Origin: Brachypterus glaber
Taxonomy: Eukaryota; Arthropoda; Insecta; Coleoptera; Kateretidae
Direction: 5' to 3'
DNA: 64,000 nucleotides
NCBI GenBank assembly: GCA_958510825.1
Contig: OY294052.1
Location: 1,633,816-1,697,815, forward strand
The position numbers were made by a program, and so were the translations under genes. Shown here piece by piece: positions 55,691 to 64,000 of the stretch; position 1 is the first letter of the stretch; each line of letters opens with the position of its first letter. The notes under the pieces were generated by a model. That model saw nothing but the letters and a program-made list of their open reading frames with translations, ran no database searches and was not told the DNA's origin.

Positions 55691-56934
55691 TGTACATCAT
55701 TTTTGTTGGATTTGTTTTATATTAGTTTTGTGTGTAATACATATTAGCTATCTATATTCATAAAATCTAATAAATCTGATTTACAAATTTGTAACGAATT
55801 ATTTGTTACTATGTCACTGGCGTTAAATTTTAATTTATTGCGTGACCTATTCTAGTCCATAAATTGCCATTGTGCGCCGGAAACAATTATAATTAATTTG
55901 ACAGAGTATTACTATGCTCTTCGCGGTAATACAGGGCACGGTTCACCAGGAACCAATGATTAGAGGAATAAGGATAAGGCTTTTAATTCTACGCGAGTGA
56001 CATCTATGTTGAATCCTATTTTTTAAGCGAAATTTCAATTGCCGGATTGGGATTGGATATATCACGAACTGTAACAAAAGTCCCTAGAAACGGTTTTACA
56101 ATTTACATTCAAGTATTAGGCGATCAAGCGTCAGCATCGTGCTGCCATCTTTTATGATGTGCCTCGTGTATTTTTGGTTTGCAATCTTCTATGATGTGCA
56201 TAGAGAATTTTTGTATTAATGTTTTAAGTGCACGTTAAAGTCAACCATAGATATGGTTATTAATCGTGTGAACTTTTGAATTTTAAGTGAATAATAATGG
56301 ACGTTTGAAGATATTTTTTTTGTATGTTTTTAATGATAACTTTTTATATTACTACAGTAGTAATTTATTAGTGATAGTGCGCAAAGAGAACAAAGCTTAA
56401 AATATTAGGCCGCCCTATTAGATCTATAGATAGATTCCGCACGCGATAATAATGGGACAGCTACGTCATAAACTTAATGACGACACTGCACACAACAGTG
56501 TGGGCGGAGTGAATGGCTTTATTCCAAGTGTTTTTTTTTTCGAAAAAAGAATATTTTTGAAAAAAAATCAATTTTTTCTTCAAAAAAGTTTCTTTTTTTT
56601 TAAACGAAAAATAAAAAGGAGTCCATGTTCCAAAAAAGTCTTTGGCTTAAAGCGTTCTCGAGTTATCGTGGTCAAAAACGTTAAAAAGCAATAGAATTTT
56701 TATTTTTGACCCCTTTGGGCAAATAAAGTCAATAAAGAGTATTCTATAGAATGTGAAGTATTTTAAATCTTAATTTTATTTACAAAAAACTAAATCCATG
56801 AATTTGTGAGAAACACGCAGACAAAGGATTTGGGGTGCAAACGTTGACCTTCTGGAAATCCGGCCAAAAGGTTGAGCAGGACAATCGACCTAATCAGTAG
56901 CTCGATTCTTCAGGGTTGCGCTACATAGGTGCAC
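55691..56934. other. Non-coding region
   Basis: A single arm ttaaagcgttctcgagttat near 56648 belongs to the 39480-type foldback. The ORF at 56452-56694 runs through T/A homopolymers and is rejected. Confidence 0.4.
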
Positions 56935-57395
56935 AGTGTATTTTAAATAGCGTCAATAATTTCAAGGGGTGATTCTACATCAGGAAATATAAAAAAAGTT
57001 CTCATAAACATGTCTAAAAATTCGTCGTAAGGGATCTACGCCCCGTTAAAAGAGCTAAAAATTTATTCAATAACTCAGGAACCCTTTGGGAACGTTCAAA
57101 TATTACGTAACGCAAACTTTGATCATTGGACCTTGAAATTTCACGTTTTAAGGACAAAAAATTAAACGATAAAATGTTGAAAACCAAAATTTCAATGATA
57201 CGGGGTTATTCTATATCAAAAACTAAGAAAAAACGTTTTTATACATGTAGGCACAAAAATCGCTTTTAAAGCTACTATGGTCCTTTAAAAATAAGCATTT
57301 TTAGGAGACCATAACTCGTTTGGTTTTGATTTTTGGAAGTAAATGCATAAAAAAAGTTTTTTTCTTAGTTTTTGATATACGTTCAACCATTTTAG
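56935..57395 (+). repeat. cagggtgattc-family fragment with a nested gggaacgttc piece
   Basis: cagtgtattttaaatagcgt, aaggggtgattctacatcag, ggatctacgcccc and ataactcaggaaccc follow the 52402 arm. At 57087 it switches to gggaacgttcaaatattacg for about 45 bp, then returns to the family centre (aaaactaagaaaaaacg). The insertion shows relative age. Confidence 0.6.
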
Positions 57396-57705
57396 GCACT
57401 TACGAATTTGGCAGTGTTGTTCATTACCTGAAATTAAAAAAAAATAAATATATCTAAGATACCTATAGGTAAAATAACCTGCAAAAAATATAGATTTTTT
57501 GTCCAGGTTATGTTGCAATAAAAATGATTTAAGGGAACTAACTAGGACAATTATTAATCTCTTCAGTGCGCATGTATGTATATGTAGATATGATAGAAAT
57601 AAGTGGTTAAAATAACTAATGGTGCGCAGTGAGGTGATAATTAATATATTTTCTTAATTAATTCACACAGTAAACCAGCCACAAATAATTTGAATCATTT
57701 TAATA
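57396..57705. other. Spacer
   Basis: Nothing recognised. Confidence 0.35.
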
Positions 57706-57707
57706 TA

Positions 57708-57743
57708 CAGGGTGTTTTATGAATATGTTTATTAAACACCCTG
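57708..57743. repeat. Minimal 36-bp TA-flanked palindrome
   Basis: cagggtgtttta and its mirror taaacaccctg surround a 12-14-nt centre, with TA on each side. It looks like the two ends of a TA-target element with almost all of the interior gone. Confidence 0.65.
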
Positions 57744-58229
57744 TATATATTTTTTGAAAAATATAACAACAAACTCAGAAGAAATTGAATTCAATTAATT
57801 AATTAACTAAAAAAGTATTGGCTTTTATTTTAAATAACTTAGTTATTTCTTCTTAACTTGTTATGTTTTATCTCAGATTTTGTTGAAATCAGTTTTTTTT
57901 TAAGTCTGCAAAAAAAGTGTTATTAATTATAAATATTAATAATAATAACTATTTATGAGTTGTTATAATTAAGTTCTAAACCAGATAATGTTTTTATTAT
58001 TATAATATATTAATATTAATTTTCTGAAAACTAAGATCAAACATTTTAGCATAAATTCAAATACCAATATCCTATTTGCTTGCGTGCTATTGCAAATTAA
58101 TTAAATTTTCGTCAAAGATATTGAAAAGTTTTCCTAAATTGACGTTTGTACGAATTCAGCAAATAATAAAAAAAACTGGTTCAACAAATTTGAAATAATT
58201 GATTTCCCTTTATATTAATTAATATGCAC
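57744..58229. other. AT-rich spacer
   Basis: Nothing recognised. Confidence 0.35.
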
Positions 58230-58462
58230 ACAGAAAAAATTTATTCCTTGAACCAAGAACACGTGCCTTTCGATATGTACAAAACCATATTTTTTTGTTT
58301 CAAGGCTAGCATTTCTTTGAACCAAAGTCCTTGAATAAAGAGCGCGGATCTTCATTCAAAGACCCGTGCTCTTCATTTAAGGACACTGACTTTGGTTCAA
58401 AGAAATGTTAGTCTTGAAACAAGAGAATAGGGCTTTGAACATATCGAAAGACACTTTATCTA
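58230..58462. repeat. aaggctagcatttctttgaacc foldback, copy 2
   Basis: Starts cacagaaaaaatttattcct; the arms tttcaaggctagcatttctt then tgaaccaaagtc and gactttggttcaaagaaatg then ttagtcttgaaa mirror; centre gcgcggatcttcattcaaag / cccgtgctc. Ends near atatcgaaagacac. Confidence 0.6.
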
Positions 58463-58859
58463 GCGGCGACTTCAGCAGTGGCAAAACTGACACCTCAAGA
58501 TGACCTTATATGAAACCCAAATTTTGCAGAAATTATTTTTGGCTCAAAAACTTTTTCATGTTTTCAAAAAAAAAACTTATTTTACTCCACCCTAATGGAC
58601 ATACCCTCTAATCAATATGTGACTAGAATTTAATAAATTAATTATGTAATTTGACACTGATTAGTTTCTCATTAAATTATATTTGTAATTAAAGTCAAAA
58701 TCAATTTTATATTGAATTATGTACGGATTAAGAAATTATCGATTAACAAATGAGGGACTGCAAAATCACGGATTAATAAAGTTATTTCTTATCTGCTAGT
58801 TTTTTACTACACTGAAAAAATACCTGGGGTTTCAAGAGTATCGACTTTTCCTACGACCT
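58463..58859. other. Spacer
   Basis: A ctgaaaaaatacc end-like motif near 58812; nothing else. Confidence 0.35.
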
Positions 58860-59012
58860 AGTTACATAGAAAAGAAGTATTCCTTGTACCAAGTACACAC
58901 GTCTTTCGATATGTTTAAAGTCATATTCTCTTGTTTTAAGGCTAGCATTTTTTTGAACCAAAGTCTATATCCTTGAATGAAGAGCACGGGTTTTTAAATG
59001 AAGATCCGCGCT
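58860..59012 (+). repeat. aaggctagcatttctttgaacc foldback, copy 3 (half)
   Basis: tctttcgatatgtttaaagt, ttttaaggctagcattt, aaccaaagtctatatccttg and gaagatccgcgctc: one arm and the centre; the second arm is absent. Three short ORFs overlap here and beyond; none is supported. Confidence 0.55.
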
Positions 59013-59884
59013 CTTGGAAATTGAACCTTGTGGTTGGAAATTTCGAGTTTGCCAACCAACTATTGTTTTTAGCAATGTCCCCACCACACCTATCCCAGAC
59101 ACCCTCGCAAAGTCTCTGCAAAAAAATACCTTGGTTTTTTGGTCTATTTTATACAAAAACATACAAAAGGTAACAAATTGGCTCATAAATATCAGACAAA
59201 TAAATGTATGTAATTAATTATAGCGGACAAATTGTGGTAGGCCATGATACAACATTAATCTACAATATCCTCTATGGCTTTGGCAGTCAAGTAAGAGTGA
59301 TAAAGGAAATATCTAATAAAAAAGCTTTTCAATATAATACAAAGCATTTTCTTTTGTGTATTGATGGGATTAGAAAAGGCCATGGTAGAAGAGAATATAA
59401 TTTTACTCGGATATTATTGTTGTATTTAATAATAACACTGGCCCATAAAAATACCTCAATTAGGTACTCTTAACCAGACTATGTTTTCCTTACTATACGT
59501 ATTTTTTAGCGCTAAAATGAATGAATTTAGAAATGAAATTCGCTGACCCCCAGGACCACGCTTCAATCTTAAAACTTTATAAATAATAAAATTTATTATT
59601 AATATTTCAAGATTTTTAACTTCTGCACCAGCTGTATTATTGATTTTCGAGGGTTGTGCAGCACAACTTGTGTCCTTGAACAGATCTATAAAAAATTCAA
59701 AATTGAGCCATCTGAGCCAGATTTGGTTTCTGTCAGATTATCTGAAACCATATGTGCACAGGGCATGCAAGATTTTTGATTTTGGGTATTCCTCATGAAT
59801 CAGGGGACGCTAAGGCATATTTATAAATACTTTGTTGAGAAAGTTTTGTTGAGGGTGACTTAATTCAATAATAAATAAGGTTTA
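59013..59884. other. Non-coding DNA, possibly decayed retroelement sequence
   Basis: A plus-strand 89-codon ORF (59204-59473) has no recognisable domain. Because a reverse-transcriptase fossil lies next to it on the minus strand, this may be its decayed downstream part, but no motif supports that. Confidence 0.3.
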
Positions 59885-60064
59885 TTCCAAACTGGGACTT
59901 CGTAAGGAAGTACTAACTTAAGAGTTTTTGCAATAAAACTTAAACAGAAGTCTGGATAGTGGATTTTTTCTATCTAGTAGGGACGTCGACTGTTTTAAGA
60001 GCGTTTATGGCTGATTCCAATTTGGGTTTTTGTATAGGGTAATGCCTAGATATTTAACATGGTT
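59885..60064 (-). pseudogene. Fossil of a non-LTR retrotransposon reverse transcriptase (C-terminal part)
   Basis: The minus strand encodes HVKYLGITL, then PNWN about 5 residues later, at 60064-60018. This matches the K(Y/F)LGxxLDxxLxW block found after the catalytic domain of Jockey/CR1/R1-type LINE reverse transcriptases. About 40 codons downstream comes TLKLVLPYEVPVW (59925-59887), the equivalent of the TLxRPxLxYGxPVW block. Spacing and order are right. Stop codons and a frame change between the blocks show decay. The catalytic motif upstream was not found. Clade assignment is not possible. Confidence 0.65.
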
Positions 60065-60328
60065 TCGCAAATATTTTAAATGGTTTTGTAAAAAGTCCAA
60101 ACCCTAAAAAAGTTATTTATTATTTAAGTTAATGATAGACTCGTGCACATTATTCACTTATATTTTAGAACTTGCGCAAATAGGTAGAAAATATAAATCC
60201 TTTAACTAAAAGCCTTTTAGCGTATATTTCTCTTTATGGCTTTGTTTTTGAGTTTATAATATTAGTTTATGCATTTAAAGTTAGCTTATATTAGCCATAG
60301 TTTAAACTTTATCCTTCTATACACACTA
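60065..60328. other. Spacer
   Basis: May contain more decayed retroelement sequence; no motif seen. Confidence 0.3.
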
Positions 60329-60730
60329 CACTGAAAAAAATTACGTTCTTTGCTCAAAGTAGTCAACACTCTTGGCAGTTATTCTTTTGGCTTAAAAGAT
60401 GTGTATCTTCAAACAAAAGATTTATCTTGTCCCAAGAAAAGTGTCGCTTTAAAAATAATTTTAAAACTCTCTTGGACCTGGCGCTTTTGAGGCAAAAACC
60501 ATTTATCTTGTTTTAAGATTGTTAAAAATTAAATACTTTGTCCCAAGAATTTTTCTTTTGTGACAAGACCACTTGCATTTCACACAAGATCAAAGAATTT
60601 TAAGTTAAAGAATCAGAAAGATATTGACAAGTTTCATGTTAAGAGAAGGCGCTTTTGGACGTATTCAAGAGTGCGAAGCATTTGGCCTAATTTCATATGC
60701 CATTACCGCAAAGGATCCTTTTTTTCAGTG
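60329..60730. mobile_element. 402-bp element with cactgaaaaaa TIRs
   Basis: Ends cactgaaaaaa and tttttttcagtg, flanked by acta/tagt. The interior repeats cttgtcccaagaa and aaacaaaagatttatcttg, with scattered aaga/tctt pairs rather than long arms. No ORF. Confidence 0.6.
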
Positions 60731-61004
60731 TAGTATATTCAAATGTTAAATTTAGCTTGAGCTATCCTAATTAGAAATAAGCTCGATACCGATATTCAAT
60801 CGGGATAACGCTTCAATGGGTTAAATACTCATATCCTTTAAGGGAATTTCGACTATATTTGGTATACCCAATGACGTTTTGCTTTGTTAATCTGTGTCTG
60901 TTGAATATCAGGCTAGGAACTGAACATACTGTTCTATAGTCTAGATTTAATTTCAAAGCTCTTGCAAATAGTTGCAAAGCTACTTCAAGGGGCACCTGTA
61001 CATT
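60731..61004. other. Spacer
   Basis: The 87-codon minus ORF (60813-61076) extends into the adjoining repeat and shows no domain. Confidence 0.35.
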
Positions 61005-61095
61005 TAGATTAGATAGAGAAGTTCTACAGAAAAAGAGAGACTTTTTAAGATTATATTTTAAAATAAAATTATGCATATTTTAGGTAAAAATATAA
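61005..61095 (+). repeat. gagaagttctacag repeat, copy 3
   Basis: tagattagatagagaagttc, tacagaaaaagaga, aaataaaattatgcatattt, taggtaaaaata; same order as 51798 and 53741. Confidence 0.55.
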
Positions 61096-61166
61096 TTAAA
61101 TTAAAAACATATTTAATTTAATTCTGTCCTTTTGTTAAGAGTAACTATAATTGATCTATTGTTATA

Positions 61167-61432
61167 ATAGTTATTTATGGTACTAGAGGGCAATATCGGT
61201 TTACCCATGAGTGCCATACAAGGTTTTATCCAATAAATAGCTTAGGAATTCATATTTTTCATTTAAAATTTTAATGACATTTACAAGAAAATAATTTGAC
61301 AAGTGACAGTTGAGTGGGTAAAATAAATAGTTATCCACTCAATAAAGTAAAAGCCACGCGGGGGTTATTATTGAGTTTATCTATTTAAAATAAAGCTGGT
61401 AATTGTCTTATTATCTGTATGTATTGGATAAA
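61167..61432 (+). repeat. Hairpin-family element, copy g (internal deletion)
   Basis: The hairpin is lost: ggtactag is joined directly to agggcaatatcggtttaccc. The rest of the body and the tattggataaa end are intact. The deletion differs from that in copy c, so the two arose independently. Confidence 0.7.
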
Positions 61433-61808
61433 TATTGTTTATTTGATGCCAACTGTTGGAAAAATAAATAACATTTATTTATTTAAGAAATATCAATACT
61501 ATTGGAAAAGTTCGAAAGGACATATTAAATCCCAACAATGGAAAATAATGATTGTTCTATCTGATCTGATACAGTAGAATGTTTACAGACTAATGTGAGA
61601 CAAGGGCGTACTTTATTTATTATATGAAGTACGTAGAAAACGTTCTGATTGGACGACTGGTGACAATATACCTTGACACGTGTCGGAAAAAATGTTCGCT
61701 GCTGAGAGGAATTATTTCATATATGTGGCGTCTACTATACCAATATAGGTAAACTGGCAATTGTGTCTTTCTTTTTTAACGGTGTGGTTCTCTTTAAGTC
61801 TTAATTCA
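61433..61808. other. Spacer
   Basis: Nothing recognised apart from possible decayed retroelement sequence next to the integrase fossil. Confidence 0.35.
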
Positions 61809-61911
61809 AATTATTGTTGCTTTTAAAGCTTTGTGAGACCTTTCAACAATTCCATTTGATCAAGGATGATAAGGCGTTGTCCAAATATGATAAATAGTAG
61901 ACGAAAATAGT
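61809..61911 (-). pseudogene. Fossil of an LTR-retrotransposon integrase
   Basis: The minus strand reads TTPYHP, a stop, SNGIVERSHKALK within 20 codons (from about 61880 to 61820). This is the well-known end of the integrase catalytic core around the DDE glutamate (TxPYHPQSNGxxER.h..LK). One in-frame stop occupies the usual Q position, and the frame closes about 5 codons after the motif. The upstream region shows no further clear motif. It is an isolated broken remnant of a gypsy-like (or related) element, described only as it stands. Confidence 0.7.
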
Positions 61912-62037
61912 GGAACTGAATCTTGGTAAAAACAAAAACACCAGTTAATCTATGTTTACGTTTCATCTTATGTTAAGACATCTTCAGGACTAACATTAAT
62001 TTTATGAATATGGGTTCTATAAGAAATAGAAGCTTTG
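61912..62037. other. Spacer
   Basis: Possible decayed integrase upstream sequence; nothing firm. Confidence 0.3.
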
Positions 62038-62054
62038 CTATATATATATATATA

Positions 62055-62769
62055 CAGAGCGGTCCAAAAGTCACCCCCCCCCCCTCTTAACTTTTGAACC
62101 AGTTGAGATATCGACTTCAAATTTGGAACTTTTAAATAAGACAACTTAAACTATCTTTAAGCATATATTTGATACTTTTAGCTCTTAAAATGTGGGCAGG
62201 GGGGCATGGGGCGACATTTTTTTAAATGGAAAGGTGGGTCGTGTGATACATCATTTTAAAGCTTATAAAAGTCTCCATTTAACTGTATATTTTTTAAACA
62301 TTTTTGTTTGGGTTTAAAATAGGGTTGAAAATGGGTATTTTTGTCAAAATTTTTCTAAAAAATCCAAACAATTTTTTAAAAATGCCTAATTTCATAATGA
62401 AAAAAAGTAAATTATACTTTTCAACTAATTTTAGTTGACATACATAAAAATTAACAAAAAAAAACTTAAAAATTTATGTTTTTGGCACAAAAAACTGAAA
62501 AGTCAAAACCTTAAATAACATGTTTAAAAAAAATTAAAATGTATGGTTATATAGAGAATTTTAAAGGCTTTAAAATGATGTATCACACGACCCCCCTTTC
62601 CATTTAAAAAAAATTCCCCCCATGCGCCCCTGCCCACATTTTAAGAGATAAAAGTATCAAATATATGCTTAAAGATAGTTTAAGTTGTCTTATTTAAGAG
62701 TTCTAAATTTAAAATCGATATCTCAACTCGTTCAAAAGTTAAGAGGGGGGGGGTGACTTTTGGACCGCA

Positions 62770-62772
<3 letters not shown>
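62055..62772. mobile_element. 718-bp TA-flanked foldback with cagagcggtccaaaagtc ends
   Basis: Full-length relative of 41432-42146: ends cagagcggtccaaaagtcac and gacttttggaccgcactg, with mirrored C and G runs next to them and arms that pair inward for about 330 bp. It lies inside a (ta)n tract, consistent with TA target preference, so the exact duplication cannot be read. Confidence 0.75.

Positions 62773-62821
<49 letters not shown>
62773..62821 (+). repeat. (ta)n microsatellite
   Basis: About 24 uninterrupted TA units right of the foldback; a shorter run (62038-62054) lies to the left. Confidence 0.9.
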
Positions 62822-62822
<1 letters not shown>

Positions 62823-63599
62823 GTTCTTTAAAAATATAAATTATACCTTAATTCTTAAGAAGATCTTTAATATCGTGTCTTAGATGTGCTTTATAATTTG
62901 ATCTCATCTTTTATCATCTAGAGCTTATCAACGGCGAACGTACAAAGCAAAAATAATTATAATTATTACGGTATTAAAGTAAAACAAAATGGAATAAGCC
63001 TCTACTTATAAGCCTATATTTATAATTTCTTTGCTTTAAAGACTGTACGTTAAAACTTTTCTATACACACAAAGGATAATACTCTTCAAATAAATTTATT
63101 GTTTTTCTAAGAAATATTGTCTTTGTTTAAAGCAAATTTTTACAAACAAAAATAATATTTTCAATATACAAAATTATGTTCGTGTATTCTTATCGTATAC
63201 CTGGTGTCCCAATAGGGTCTTGAGAAGCCATATTTTCGTTATTTAAAAAGATATGTCGTTATAAATATACATTGATCGTTAGTTACCAAATTTTCAATAA
63301 AAAAAATATCTTTTAAAAACGCATAACCTACCATAAAGGGTAAGGTTCCTTTTCTCGTGGAACATCACACAGTCCTTCGCAGTTTTCTGCACAATAATTT
63401 ATAATACTGCTGTAAAACAAATATTAATTAATCTCTAATGGATTTTTTAATTAAAGGCTTTTTTATCGATTACGCTTATCTTAAATTTAAAACTGTAAAA
63501 TTCATAAGAATTATGTGACAGAAGCCGTTGCTTTAACTAATAAGCTCTGAAGATAATATCATCGCATTTCACAGCGGATAGTATGTTGGTAAAAAGAAT
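62822..63599. other. AT-rich spacer
   Basis: A tggtgtcccaatagggtctt end-like motif near 63202; otherwise nothing recognised. Confidence 0.35.
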
Positions 63600-63790
63600 T
63601 TTCACCTTCGGGTTTGGACCGTTTTAATGGATTTTCACTTCCCGACGTTTCGTCTCTGCTAGATACATTTTCAGAGATTAATCTGAAACTGTTTTAGATT
63701 AATCCCTAAAGATGTCTCTAGCAGTAAGGGACGTAACGTCGGAAAGTGAAAATCCATTAACACGGTCTAAACCCGAAAGTGAAAGTTCTT
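63600..63790. mobile_element. Foldback MITE of about 190 bp
   Basis: ttcgggtttggaccgtttta, atggattttcacttcccgac and tctctgctaga mirror the right tctctagcag, gacgtaacgtcggaaagtga, aaatccattaacacggtcta and aacccgaaag. The loop is gattaatc-rich. Confidence 0.65.
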
Positions 63791-63869
63791 TATATCTTAT
63801 TGATAGTGAAACAGTATCAGTGCCATCACAATTTTCCCTTCAATTTTTTATTATATAATTTTCTTCATT

Positions 63870-63982
63870 CAGGATGCTCAAGGACATTACCTTCGGTTTA
63901 AAGTAATGCTAGCCTTGAAAGAAGAGAATATGGCTTTGAACATGTCCTCAGTTTAAGGAATCCTTTATTTCTGTGTTAATAC
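63870..63982 (-). repeat. aaggctagcatttctttgaacc foldback, copy 4 (half)
   Basis: taatgctagccttgaaagaa, gagaatatggctttgaacat, gtcctcagtttaaggaatcc and an end tttatttctgtg: one arm with its terminus. Confidence 0.55.
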
Positions 63983-64000
63983 TCTTCAAGCAATTCGTGC

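Noticed and set aside
56452..56694. 80-codon plus-strand ORF
   Set aside because: Runs through long T and A homopolymers; low-complexity translation.
59204..59473. 89-codon plus-strand ORF
   Set aside because: No recognisable domain, no splice signals and it lies antisense to a decayed retroelement region.
1..64000. CRISPR arrays, bacterial operons or a phage
   Set aside because: No regularly spaced short repeats with unique spacers, no ribosome binding sites and no long ORFs; the window is eukaryotic.

Overview
The window looks like AT-rich nuclear DNA of an arthropod, most likely an insect. The evidence is long non-coding stretches, spliced-exon architecture, tRNA-derived SINEs, and very many short inverted-repeat (MITE-like) elements with TA, TTA, TTAA or 8-bp target duplications. 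Nothing suggests bacteria or a virus: there are no operons, no ribosome binding sites and no long ORFs. The order of insect cannot be fixed from the sequence alone.

Host genes: one coding exon can be defended. It lies on the minus strand at 2697-3014 and encodes 106 residues of a PH domain of the Grb7/Grb10/Grb14 adaptor type, with clean splice sites at both ends. A weaker minus-strand exon candidate lies at 51531-51640 (donor at its lower end, open in all three frames, cleaner base composition). If it belongs to the same gene, about 48 kb between them would be intron. That link is inference. A 41-codon small ORF (26817-26942) and a CpG-rich patch (33447-33600) are other possible host features at low confidence.

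Mobile DNA dominates. (i) 15422-16110 is a non-autonomous retroelement carrying a complete type I hammerhead ribozyme (15931-16027), with a second ribozyme core on the opposite strand (15480-15534). The 436-nt monomer, 138-bp terminal direct repeats, 96-bp perfect inverted 5' end and 12-bp flanking duplication match the plan of animal retrozymes and Penelope-like elements; this is the standout system. (ii) There are at least three tRNA-derived SINE families; two insertions have 12-13-bp target duplications and one has an empty paralogous site in the same window. (iii) Long foldback elements fall into several families: TA-flanked (cagtgcggtcc and cagggtgattc termini), TTA-flanked (cacaggcccac termini), TTAA-flanked and hAT-like. 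(iv) Two high-copy short families are present: a twin-hairpin element of about 413 bp (5 full copies and 1 partial) and a 250-340-bp element with a variable hairpin (7 copies). (v) Decayed coding fossils of a non-LTR retrotransposon reverse transcriptase (59885-60064) and of an LTR-element integrase (61809-61911).

Layout: 1-2.7 kb nested repeats; 2.7-3.0 kb Grb exon; 3-15 kb foldbacks and short families with a grainyhead-like motif cluster at 4.36-4.44 kb; 15.4-16.7 kb retrozyme and a TIR element; 17-31 kb AT-rich intron-like DNA with scattered MITEs; 31-33.4 kb a duplicated segment and a tandem array with a SINE insertion; 33.4-43 kb mixed repeats; 43-48.6 kb TTAA and TA foldbacks plus SINEs; 50-54.6 kb foldbacks and the exon candidate; 55-64 kb MITEs, retroelement fossils and microsatellites. 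The elements share no pathway. They interact by nesting, and several insertions can be ordered in time from this.
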